Origin: Muribaculaceae bacterium
GTDB taxonomy: Bacteria; Bacteroidota; Bacteroidia; Bacteroidales; Muribaculaceae
Direction: 5' to 3'
DNA: 64,000 nucleotides
NCBI GenBank assembly: GCA_017553785.1
Contig: JAFZKD010000110.1
Coordinates: 1-64,000 of the forward strand
The position numbers and the translations under genes are program-made. The notes below the pieces were generated by a model. That model did not search any database and was not told the DNA's origin. It worked only from the letters and a program-made list of their open reading frames with translations. Shown here piece by piece: positions 1 to 7,343 of the stretch. Numbering within the stretch: position 1 is the stretch's first letter; each line of letters begins with the position of its first letter.

Positions 1-1221
1 CAGGGCACGGTTCACGAAGTTGCCCAAGATGGCCACCAGTTCGTTGTTGTTGCGGGCCTGGAAATCTTTCCATGTGAAATCGTTGTCCTTGGTCTCGGGG
101 GCATTGGCGGTGAGCACATAGCGCAGCACGTCCTGCTTGCCGGGGAAGTACTTGAGGTACTCATGCAGCCATATCGCCCAGTTGCGGCTGGTCGAAATCT
201 TGTCGCCCTCGAGGTTCAGGAACTCGTTGGAAGGCACGTTGTCGGGCATCACATAGTCGCCGTGAGCCTTCATCATCGTGGGGAAGATGATGCAGTGGAA
301 CACGATGTTGTCCTTGCCGATGAAATGGATGAGACGCGTATCCTCCTGCTGCCACCACTGCTGCCACGTGCCCCAGCGTTCGGGCTGGGCCTCACACAGC
401 TCCTTGGTGTTGCTGATGTAGCCGATGGGCGCGTCAAACCACACATACAGCACCTTACCCTCGGCACCCTCGACGGGCACGGGGATACCCCAGTCCAGGT
501 CGCGCGTCATCGCCCGGGGCTGAAGGCCGTTGTCGAGCCACGACTTGCACTGGCCATAGACGTTGGAGCGCCATTCCTGATGTCCCTCGAGAATCCACTG
601 CTTGAGCCAGCCCTCATATTCGTTGAGGGGCAAGAACCAGTTGGTCGTGTCCTTGAGCACCAGGGGATGGTCGCTGTCCTTGGCATGCGGGTTGATCAGC
701 TCGGTCGGGTCCAGGTCGCGCCCGCAGCCGTCCTCACACTGGTTGCCTTTAGCGGCGGGATGGTGGCAATAGGGGCACTCACCCTCAACGTCACGGTCGG
801 TAAGGAATTTGCCGTCCTGCTCGTCATAGAATTGCTTGGTGGTCTTCTCGATGAGCTTGCCCTCGTCATAGAGTTTGCGAAAGAACTCGGCGGCGAACTG
901 GTGATGCGTCTTGCTGGTCGTGCGGCTATAGATGTCATAGGATATGCCTAGGTCTTCGAACGAGCCTTTGATTAACTCATGGTAGCGGTCCACAACCTGT
1001 TGCGGGGTGATACCCTCCTTGCGGGCGCGTTGCGTCACGGGCACGCCATGCTCATCGCTGCCGCCCACAAACAACACCTCCTCGCCCTGCAGGCGTAGGT
1101 AGCGCACATAGATGTCGGCCGGCACATACACGCCAGCCAGGTGACCGATGTGAACAGGGCCGTTAGCATAGGGCAACGCTGTCGTCACCAGTGTCCGCGC
1201 AAATTTTTTCTCATTCTCCAT
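1..1221 (-). CDS. metG: Methionyl-tRNA synthetase, C-terminal part cut by window edge
   Basis: Charges tRNA-Met with methionine in the cytoplasm. The 407 codons present begin with ATG at 1221 and stay open to position 1. Seen in order: the class I start [16 protein letters not shown] containing the HIGH signature, a zinc knuckle with two CxxC-like pairs (CPYCHH and CEDGCG) about residues 144-162, and the KISTS form of the KMSKS loop about residue 340. KISTS is the form I know from Bacteroides MetRS. The anticodon-binding domain is only begun; the 3' end and any EMAP-like tail lie outside the window. A TAnnTTTG box lies 42 bp upstream. Identification is secure. Confidence 0.96.
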   Translation of the reverse strand, partial: MENEKKFARTLVTTALPYANGPVHIGHLAGVYVPADIYVRYLRLQGEEVLFVGGSDEHGVPVTQRARKEGITPQQVVDRYHELIKGSFEDLGISYDIYSRTTSKTHHQFAAEFFRKLYDEGKLIEKTTKQFYDEQDGKFLTDRDVEGECPYCHHPAAKGNQCEDGCGRDLDPTELINPHAKDSDHPLVLKDTTNWFLPLNEYEGWLKQWILEGHQEWRSNVYGQCKSWLDNGLQPRAMTRDLDWGIPVPVEGAEGKVLYVWFDAPIGYISNTKELCEAQPERWGTWQQWWQQEDTRLIHFIGKDNIVFHCIIFPTMMKAHGDYVMPDNVPSNEFLNLEGDKISTSRNWAIWLHEYLKYFPGKQDVLRYVLTANAPETKDNDFTWKDFQARNNNELVAILGNFVNRAL

Positions 1222-1262
1222 AACTGTATTGTCGTTTTATTGTTTGTTTCCTATTTGGAGTG

Positions 1263-1270
1263 CAAAGGTA
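1263..1270 (-). promoter_or_regulatory. metG: -7 box of metG promoter
   Basis: The minus strand reads TACCTTTG, a full match to the Bacteroidetes -7 consensus TAnnTTTG, 42 bp before the metG start codon. No clear -33 TTTG is visible. Confidence 0.6.
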
Positions 1271-1334
1271 CAAAAAAGACTTTAGATTTTAGACCTCAGA
1301 CCTTAGTTTTTGATTCAGTGGGAGTTTTTGTTGC

Positions 1335-1371
1335 TCAAAAATAAGCCGCGATCTTGATTCAGGCCGCGGCT
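1335..1371 (-). terminator. Rho-independent terminator after the DUF262-HNH gene
   Basis: On the minus strand a 7-bp stem (AGCCGCG/CGCGGCT, 1344-1350 with 1365-1371) is followed by TTATTTTTG, directly downstream of the HNH gene stop at 1395. Confidence 0.65.
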
Positions 1372-1394
1372 ACAATATCGGATATCTCTAACAG

Positions 1395-2546
1395 TTATTT
1401 GTTGCCTTTGGAGCGATTGTGATGTCGGCAAAGCATCTGGCAATTGCTCTCGTCGGTGGCACCTCCCTTGCTCCAGGCGGTGACGTGGTCGGCGTCCATC
1501 TCGCCGAGTTTCCAGATGCGGGTGTCGCCTTTGATGGCGCAGTCGGGACAGTTGCTAACGCCTTTTCTTTGGGCGGCTTGGGTCTGCTTGGTATAAACCC
1601 GATTAATGGTTGCTTTGTCAAAGACGCGAACATTCAGTAGGCTCTTGTCTTTCTCACCACCCAAGATATACTCAAAAATGCCCTTGTGGTTTGTGACGTA
1701 AGGGTCAGCATATAGTTCATGCACGCGTAGTGAGACTTTATCCACATTGTAAGGTGTGTTGTGGTACATTTCGTAAAGGCGATTCCACTCCAGCCCGCAC
1801 ATCTCGTCTAACACTTCGCTGAACACGCCCGACACCCAGTCGATGACTGTGTTAAAGTAAGTCTTAACGGGTGTGATGTCTGTGTCCTGACGATGCATGC
1901 TCATGTAACCCTCGATGTTTCCATGGCTCACCCAATCTAATGCTCGTTCAAGGAATTCTTGACGATTCACTGACCCCTTGACATAGGCGCTCCATTTTTG
2001 GATAAAGGGGTTTTGGCTATTGCTAAAGACTTCTTTCAGTGCATTTACAAATGGACCAGAGTAAACAGCATTTCTAATCTCCTGTTGTTTCAAGGGGATT
2101 CCAACGATATTGATAGTTTTGAACCACTCTTTGATTTCAGGTTCCTCACCCTCACAGATATAAATGAGTAAATGGGTGTTAAGTACTCGTTCCCTTTCAA
2201 CTTCGTCAAGGCCGTCAATGTATTGTTCCATGCCGTTTTTGTCCTTGATGGCGAGTTTGTGGGTTACAAAGCGCCCCAAAGTTGTGATGCGCTGTTGACC
2301 GTCGAGTACCTCATATTGGTCACCGACCTGGTTGAAGTATATTACACCCAAAGGAAACCCTTTCAGCACAGAATCTATTACTGCAACGTCCTTTTTGCCG
2401 TCGGCATAGATGTAGTTACGTTGGTATTCGGGTTGGATAATCAATTTGCCGTTAAGCCCGAACAAGCCTTTGCCTTCCAACTCGTTATATACAAACCCTT
2501 CGCAGATGTCACGCACGGTGATATCGGTCCTTAATGTAGTTTTCAT
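1395..2546 (-). CDS. DUF262 (ParB/Srx-like) protein with C-terminal HNH nuclease domain
   Basis: 383 residues. The N-terminal half carries the DUF262 signature: PEYQRNY about residues 40-46 and DGQQRITTLGRF about residues 95-106, the ParB/sulfiredoxin-fold nucleotide-binding motif shared with GmrSD- and SspE-type defence proteins. The last 50 residues form an HNH nuclease: CPDC, then DADHVTAWSKGG, then NCQMLCRHHNRSKG. This predicts NTP-gated DNA cleavage or nicking. The gene starts 5 bp after the stop of the EcoRI-type methylase, so the two are almost certainly co-transcribed and may form a modification-dependent defence pair. No specificity domain can be recognised. Domain calls are firm; the restriction role is inference. 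Confidence 0.85.
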   Translation of the reverse strand: MKTTLRTDITVRDICEGFVYNELEGKGLFGLNGKLIIQPEYQRNYIYADGKKDVAVIDSVLKGFPLGVIYFNQVGDQYEVLDGQQRITTLGRFVTHKLAIKDKNGMEQYIDGLDEVERERVLNTHLLIYICEGEEPEIKEWFKTINIVGIPLKQQEIRNAVYSGPFVNALKEVFSNSQNPFIQKWSAYVKGSVNRQEFLERALDWVSHGNIEGYMSMHRQDTDITPVKTYFNTVIDWVSGVFSEVLDEMCGLEWNRLYEMYHNTPYNVDKVSLRVHELYADPYVTNHKGIFEYILGGEKDKSLLNVRVFDKATINRVYTKQTQAAQRKGVSNCPDCAIKGDTRIWKLGEMDADHVTAWSKGGATDESNCQMLCRHHNRSKGNK

Positions 2547-2551
2547 ATCTC

Positions 2552-3667
2552 TTATTGTTTTTTGCGGATAATTAATCGAGCGTACATTCTTTTTCCACTT
2601 AGATACGGCCTATCGTATCTATCATTATTAGGTATTCTAAGCCAAGACAAATCAGTCCCTTGGTCTGTGATGCCCATTAATTCAAATTGTTCTGGACAAT
2701 ACTTATCAAGAAATGAAATTGGAACTCCCATTACATCATCACAGCCGCTAGGGATAACTTCTGTATAAGGCACCTCAATAGCATTGTAGTTGTCATAATG
2801 CTCATAGGCATGTTTCTCCATAAGATCGTTATGTCTGCTAAATTTTAGGTTATCAGACATTGTCATTAGGGGCAATGGCAGATGTCGCCTACCGTGGTCA
2901 AGATTTGTAAACCAACGTACACCTTTCACACGGATATATTTGTTACCTTTTTCATCGATCCGCCATCCCGCTGCTTCGAGAGGATAATCTTCGGGGACAC
3001 AAAACTCTCTATCACCACTGCTGATGGAACATCCATACCACATTTTGTTATCCTTTATTTGCGGGAAAATATCTCTAGAGGTTACGGCATTCATGTTGCC
3101 GATGATAAGGAATTGCTTGTTGGCCTCAACAATCCATGCAAAGAATTGTCGAAAAAGAGAAAAGGGTGGGTTTGTAATGATGATATCAGCCTCGTCACGC
3201 AAAGCAGTTATTTCAGCGCTTCGGAAATCGCCGTCGCCTTCTAGATAATCCCAGTGTAAATTTTCAAGATTAATGTTATTATGGATATCATCATTTCGTT
3301 CCAAAACAAGGATTTTGCCATGTGTCTCACTTGTTTCAGCATTATAATGAGGTGGTCTTGAAACAAATTTGATAGGTTGTGTTGGAGAGGCTCCCTCCAT
3401 GGCATAACAGGTGGATATCAGTTTTCTTAAACCGAAAAACTCAAAATTTAAAACAAAATACTTGGTAAAGTTGCTCCACTCTGGGTCGTCACAAGGCAAG
3501 AGAATAGTCTTGTCGCGGAATACATCAGGATTGAGTTCAAGATAGGCATTAACTTCCGTCTCAATGTCCTGAAATTGAGTATAAAACTCATCCTTTTGAG
3601 CTTCTCGGGCCCTTGTTAAATTCTCATTTTGGGCTACCCTTGCCCGCGTTAAGTTTCCATCTGGCAT
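2552..3667 (-). CDS. EcoRI-family adenine-specific DNA methyltransferase
   Basis: 371 residues. Resembles M.EcoRI-type N6-adenine methylases: the N-terminal KDEFYTQ motif (residues 25-31), a CDDPEWSNF segment about residue 60, and the catalytic NPPF motif in DIIITNPPFSLF about residue 165. The product should methylate adenine in a specific DNA site in the cytoplasm. Residues 5-15 and 16-26 are a tandem duplication (NLTRARVAQNE, NLTRAREAQKD). It is the first gene of an operon with the DUF262-HNH gene 5 bp downstream. A perfect 9-bp inverted repeat sits 3 bp before the start codon and a large structured leader lies upstream. No EcoRI-like nuclease gene is adjacent, so the HNH protein is the likely partner. 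Confidence 0.88.
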   Translation of the reverse strand: MPDGNLTRARVAQNENLTRAREAQKDEFYTQFQDIETEVNAYLELNPDVFRDKTILLPCDDPEWSNFTKYFVLNFEFFGLRKLISTCYAMEGASPTQPIKFVSRPPHYNAETSETHGKILVLERNDDIHNNINLENLHWDYLEGDGDFRSAEITALRDEADIIITNPPFSLFRQFFAWIVEANKQFLIIGNMNAVTSRDIFPQIKDNKMWYGCSISSGDREFCVPEDYPLEAAGWRIDEKGNKYIRVKGVRWFTNLDHGRRHLPLPLMTMSDNLKFSRHNDLMEKHAYEHYDNYNAIEVPYTEVIPSGCDDVMGVPISFLDKYCPEQFELMGITDQGTDLSWLRIPNNDRYDRPYLSGKRMYARLIIRKKQ

Positions 3668-3670
3668 AAT

Positions 3671-3698
3671 GCATTAATAGTTTTGAAGTTATTAATGC
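3671..3698 (-). promoter_or_regulatory. Perfect inverted repeat over the methylase ribosome-entry region
   Basis: GCATTAATA (3671-3679) and TATTAATGC (3690-3698) form a 9-bp palindrome with a 10-bp loop, ending 3 bp before the methylase ATG at 3665-3667. As RNA it would hide the ribosome-binding region; as DNA it could be an operator. It overlaps the outer stem of the leader structure by two bases. Confidence 0.5.
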
Positions 3699-3899
3699 GT
3701 TGGGCCAATAAACAAAGCGTTCCTGCAAGCACCCTTATAGACACAGAAGGTGGACGAATCCCCGTCCAACGTTCAAGGTACTTGCAGGAAACCTAAACCA
3801 AAAGACAGGTAAACGCCCACACAAGGTGAGCGTTACCATTATTCTATTGGTTTGTTCTTCTACCTGCAAGTTTCTGAACGTTTGAATAATAGCCAACGC
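3697..3899 (-). ncRNA. Structured leader or ncRNA upstream of the methylase operon
   Basis: A 203-nt region closed by GCGTTGG/CCAACGC (3697-3703 with 3893-3899). Inside, AACGTTCA pairs with TGAACGTT (3768-3775/3875-3882), ACTTGCAGG with CCTGCAAGT (3780-3788/3863-3871), AAACCAA with TTGGTTT (3795-3801/3847-3853), and GGTAAACGC with GCGTTACC (3808-3816/3830-3837, one bulge). A competing 14-position stem, 3720-3733 with 3777-3790, uses the same middle strand and encloses hairpin GGACG/CGTCC (3752-3756/3763-3767). Its only non-Watson-Crick position becomes a G-U pair on the minus strand, which favours transcription toward the methylase. A TAnnTTTG box at 3957-3964 fits a start near 3951. Riboswitch-like leader, stand-alone RNA and DNA element all remain possible. 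Confidence 0.55.
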
Positions 3900-3956
3900 T
3901 AATTCTAATCCACAATGTCTTGGAGATGACCCACTATGTTACGCCATTTCCACGGG

Positions 3957-3964
3957 CAAAGATA
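3957..3964 (-). promoter_or_regulatory. -7 box for the leader and methylase operon
   Basis: The minus strand reads TATCTTTG, matching TAnnTTTG. It predicts transcription from about 3951 through the structured region into the methylase, a leader of roughly 285 nt. Confidence 0.55.
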
Positions 3965-4363
3965 GTAAAAAGGCTCTAGACTTTGGACTTTAGATCTTAG
4001 TTTTTTTGCCCCAGCGGAAAAATAGTGGGATTCGGAACTGATCATTTAGGTCTGTTTCTTTTTTGGGAACACTAATGGAAAAATTGATGCTGAAATCTCA
4101 AAGTAGTCTGAATATCACTTTTTTATCGCGATTCCGACTACTTTGGTTTACTACCCATGCAAATTGAGGCAAAGCCCTGCGGGAATAATTCGTATTCTCG
4201 CCATTATTAATCCGTGAAAATCAGTGTAATCAGTGTTTTAAAATTCTGTCGTTGAGGTTGTTTGACCTTTGAAAACGGTTTTTATAGGATTTCTTTTATA
4301 GAAATTCTATCAAAAATAACGGATACGATTTAATACATTGACTATAAGGCAATTATAAAATCA
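3965..4363. other. Gene-free intergenic stretch with low-complexity repeats
   Basis: No credible ORF. It holds a CTAGACTTTGGACTTTAGAT run ending in a T-tract (about 3975-4008), nearly the same as one at 1275-1310, and the phrase GTGAAAATCAGTGTAATCAG (about 4216-4235), part of a dispersed intergenic repeat family. Nothing else stands out. Confidence 0.5.
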
Positions 4364-4393
4364 GAGCCGTGGCCCAAATCAGGGTCACGGCTC
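4364..4393 (-). terminator. Terminator of the beta-helix protein gene
   Basis: Stem GAGCCGTGgCCC/GGGtCACGGCTC (4364-4375 with 4382-4393), followed on the minus strand by TGATTTTATAATT, 41 bp past the stop codon. Confidence 0.65.
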
Positions 4394-4434
4394 GGGATAA
4401 ATGTCAATTCTGCAAATGGCTATTAGCTAATAGC

Positions 4435-5820
4435 TCACTTCACGAGAATCTTCTTGCCGTTGTGGATGTAGATGCCAGGAGCGGCGGGAGTCTCGCTGGG
4501 AACACCCATGAGGTTGTAATACAGGTTGTCGGCATGGTTGGCCTCCATAATCTCTTCCACAGCAACGGGATCATCCTGATGCGCGGGCATAAAGATGACC
4601 AGACCCTTGCTGGGGTCATCCACCTGGTGGTAGATAACCTCCTCGATGTTCTCCTGGGTCTGCTCTTCTACATTCCAAGTATTGCCTTGGGCATAGACAG
4701 TTCCGGTGCCATTGTTGTACAGGTCATAGAACGCACCGTCAAAGCCGTTGTTCACAAAGGTGTTGTTGCCGGGGTTGTAGTCCTCGGCCTCGTGATCCTC
4801 AACCTTACCCACATTGACGTTGGGCGCTCCTGTAACGATAGTAATGCCCCAGAAACCACCTTCCATCCAGTTACCCTCGATATAGATGTTGCTGCTACTG
4901 CTGCTGTCATAGATGCTGATGCAACTGCCACCGTTGTTGGGATTGGTCTCATAGTGGTTATCAATCATTGTGTTGTTGCGGATGATAGCGTCCACACCGC
5001 CAATGGTGGTGATGCCGTAGCGGTTGTCGGTGATGTAGTTGTTCTCGACAATATTGGTGCCGCTATGTGCCAGACCCATCATGTTGCTCAAGGCAATACC
5101 GCCCGAAAGCGTGAACTGACCGCCGATGATCTGGTTGTCGGCGATAAGCACGTCATAGTCTCCACCCACGGTCAGGTTAATCTGCGGCTTGTTGCGGTTG
5201 GAGTTGGTGTTGTGCCAGAACAGGCAATTGCGGATGATGATGCCCACGGGATTGGTGGCACCGTTTCCGATGGCGTTGTAGTAGTTCTCGATGAAACGGC
5301 AGTTCTCAACGATGTTGCCGTCGCAGGAGGCGTTGAATGACAGAGCACCCGATGAGCTGGTTGACTTGGTGGCCAGGGTAAAGGTGCAGTTGTCGGCATG
5401 CAGGCTGCTGTTGATGCCGCCAAAGGTCACGCCCACATACTCAAAGGTCACGTTCTTGAGATTGGCGTTGCCGTTATCGCCCAGCATCCAGAAACCCTTG
5501 GGGTTGGAGTCTTCAACATCGCGGGTGATGACTGCGGTGTCGGCGGGAGCGAAATCAGCGTCACCGTCGATGGTGATTCTCACGCCGTTGGCCATCTTGA
5601 TGGTAGCGTTGTTGTCCAGTTGCAACACGTCGCCTTCGCTGATGGTGAAGTCGGCAGCTACCAGATAGGATCCGTCGTCCTGCAGGGTCACACCGGTGCC
5701 TTCGATCTGGCTCAAGGCGTTGAAGGTGTAAGTGTTGCCGGCTCCGTCGCTGACAAAGCCCTGGGCCATTGCTCCAGCTGCCACAGCAGCCATGAAAAGG
5801 AATGCGTAAATTTTCTTCAT
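4435..5820 (-). CDS. Secreted right-handed beta-helix protein with T9SS-type tail
   Basis: 461 residues. A signal peptide (MKKIYAFLFMAAVAAGAMAQ) leads into asparagine- and glycine-rich repeats such as NNYITDNRYGITTIGG and IRNNTMIDNHY, the pattern of parallel beta-helix (PbH1/NosD-like) solenoids, about residues 90-360. The end (APGIYIHNGKKILVK) looks like a short type A T9SS sorting tail, so outer-membrane translocation and surface attachment are expected. Such folds often bind or cleave polysaccharides, but I see no lyase catalytic motif. The gene is monocistronic, with its own promoter box and terminator. Function beyond a surface beta-helix is unknown. Confidence 0.85.
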   Translation of the reverse strand: MKKIYAFLFMAAVAAGAMAQGFVSDGAGNTYTFNALSQIEGTGVTLQDDGSYLVAADFTISEGDVLQLDNNATIKMANGVRITIDGDADFAPADTAVITRDVEDSNPKGFWMLGDNGNANLKNVTFEYVGVTFGGINSSLHADNCTFTLATKSTSSSGALSFNASCDGNIVENCRFIENYYNAIGNGATNPVGIIIRNCLFWHNTNSNRNKPQINLTVGGDYDVLIADNQIIGGQFTLSGGIALSNMMGLAHSGTNIVENNYITDNRYGITTIGGVDAIIRNNTMIDNHYETNPNNGGSCISIYDSSSSSNIYIEGNWMEGGFWGITIVTGAPNVNVGKVEDHEAEDYNPGNNTFVNNGFDGAFYDLYNNGTGTVYAQGNTWNVEEQTQENIEEVIYHQVDDPSKGLVIFMPAHQDDPVAVEEIMEANHADNLYYNLMGVPSETPAAPGIYIHNGKKILVK

Positions 5821-5892
5821 AAACTGTTGAATGATGAATGGTTAGTAAATGTTTCGACTGAGAGCAAGAATTGATTGCTCGACATCTGACCA

Positions 5893-5900
5893 CAAAGTTA
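5893..5900 (-). promoter_or_regulatory. -7 box of the beta-helix gene
   Basis: TAACTTTG on the minus strand, 73 bp before the ATG at 5820. Confidence 0.55.
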
Positions 5901-5996
5901 CTCAATAATTTGGAATAAAGAATTATGATGCCCCGTCATTTTTCACTGTTTTTTGTGAATTTTGCCGGTTAACAAAAACGTGTAATGAATAAGATA

Positions 5997-6023
5997 ATTC
6001 CCCACACCGTTGAGCATGGGGAA
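5997..6023 (-). terminator. Terminator of the dockerin protein gene
   Basis: Stem ATTCCCCA/TGGGGAAT (5997-6004 with 6016-6023) just past the stop at 6059, followed on the minus strand by an AT-rich tract. Confidence 0.55.
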
Positions 6024-6058
6024 TAAGACAATGGAATCGCTTGCTGTTGAGAGGCGTG

Positions 6059-6958
6059 TTAATGTGCGCTCAGCAGCATATCGATGAGGGTGGTCACATC
6101 GGCAATGGTGATGTCACCATCGGTGTTTACGTCGGCATTTACCGTGGAACCTTCAGCTGCGCCCAGCAACATGTCGATAAGTACTGTCAAGTCGCTAATG
6201 TCCACAGTCTGGTCATTGTTCACATCGCCGAGCATTCTCTCATAGGTATAACCGATCTCGGTGACGGGGAGTTCGACGTTGGTGCCGCAACCCAGCGTAG
6301 CTGTTGCATTGGGGAATTGCTCACTAGTGGCATAGTCAACGAAACTGGTCCAGTTGTTGGTGTAGGTCATCGCCTTGCCACGAATGCCCGAGGTGTAGAA
6401 GGGAGCATAGTCGCTGCCCATGGTGCAGTTATCATCATCCTCGGCATCAAGAACGATGGTCACAAGCAGACTCTTGCCAAGAGTGAACGAGAGCGGTTCT
6501 GCCATTTCCATAGCGAGAACCTGGTCCTCGCCATAGCATTCCAGCAGGTCAATGTCATAACGGCCTTCGGCGACAGGCTCACCGAAAGAGAAGAATTGTT
6601 TTACACCATCTTCATTGATGGCGAACTCGGTGGCATCAATCTCCTGAAGATAAACTTTCGCGTTGCGGACAATCTCTTCAAAGGATTCGCTGTAGAACTT
6701 GAAATTCAGGTATTTGATCTTCACGCCCTCTTTGCCTTCCATGCCAGGCAGCAGGTCGGGGGTGTAAATCATCTGGGCACCGGTATGAGCCAAATAGAAA
6801 TTGGTCGGTGCCATGTCAAAGTAGGAGCCGTTGTAGAGCTCGGTGGGGTTGTAATAGTTTCCCACCTCGATCCAACTAAGGAACTGGGCTTGGGCCGTCA
6901 TTGTCAGTGCAGCGATGGCTGCGAGAATCATGTAACACCTTTTCATAGCTTTAATCAA
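6059..6958 (-). CDS. Secreted protein with C-terminal dockerin-like repeats
   Basis: 299 residues: a signal peptide (ending about AQAQ), about 200 residues of beta-rich sequence of no recognised family, then a duplicated calcium-loop module at the extreme C-terminus. The two loops are GDVNNDQTVDISDLTVLID and ADVNTDGDITIADVTTLID, each followed by a short helix. This is the type I dockerin pattern. There is no T9SS tail after it. The same arrangement ends the proteins at 52722-55244 and 56645-58372. Export to the periplasm or surface is predicted; the N-terminal domain's function is unknown. Confidence 0.82.
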   Translation of the reverse strand: MIKAMKRCYMILAAIAALTMTAQAQFLSWIEVGNYYNPTELYNGSYFDMAPTNFYLAHTGAQMIYTPDLLPGMEGKEGVKIKYLNFKFYSESFEEIVRNAKVYLQEIDATEFAINEDGVKQFFSFGEPVAEGRYDIDLLECYGEDQVLAMEMAEPLSFTLGKSLLVTIVLDAEDDDNCTMGSDYAPFYTSGIRGKAMTYTNNWTSFVDYATSEQFPNATATLGCGTNVELPVTEIGYTYERMLGDVNNDQTVDISDLTVLIDMLLGAAEGSTVNADVNTDGDITIADVTTLIDMLLSAH

Positions 6959-7026
6959 TTAGCGGGTTAATATGAGATGATGATCGAGGAGCATAATATG
7001 CCCTGTTTTAGTCGGTTATGATGATG

Positions 7027-7034
7027 CAAAAGTA
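7027..7034 (-). promoter_or_regulatory. -7 box of the dockerin protein gene
   Basis: TACTTTTG on the minus strand, 69 bp before the start at 6958. The rest of the 6959-7343 divergent gap is AT-rich with no other gene seen. Confidence 0.55.
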
Positions 7035-7294
7035 GATAAAAAACGACACATGTCAAAAGAATAACAGTGTTATGTTATCTTGATATAGCCATATTTTTTA
7101 GCGGCATTGCAAAAAAACGTCATTGAATGGCTCTAAAGTGATGTGCTGATGACAATGTTCTAGCATACCAAGTGATTTTTTACTTCTTTGAATCAATGAA
7201 AAAATCAGGATTCCTCACCTGTTTATGCAATCGAAATCAGTGATATCATCAAAAAACATAGTCCTTTCTTATAGGTGGTTTGCAATTTTTTATA

Positions 7295-7302
7295 TAATTT
7301 TG
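7295..7302 (+). promoter_or_regulatory. -7 box of the Na/Pi cotransporter gene
   Basis: TAATTTTG, 42 bp before the chosen ATG at 7344. It supports that start over the longer reading frame beginning at 7275, because the longer start would lie upstream of the promoter. Confidence 0.55.
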
Positions 7303-7343
7303 TGACCAAATCAACAACGAACAGACAATTCAATTTCAACTCA

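Noticed and set aside
163-951. Open frame of 262 codons on the plus strand
   Set aside because: It runs opposite metG, whose conserved motifs fix the true frame; composition is that of a codon-shadow.
3697-3899. Retron msr-msd or integron attC site
   Set aside because: No reverse transcriptase or integrase nearby, and the core-site order GTTGGGC...GCCAAC is the reverse of an attC.
4369-5340. Open frame of 323 codons on the plus strand
   Set aside because: Antisense shadow of the beta-helix protein gene; valine/aspartate-rich repetitive translation, no motif, no promoter.
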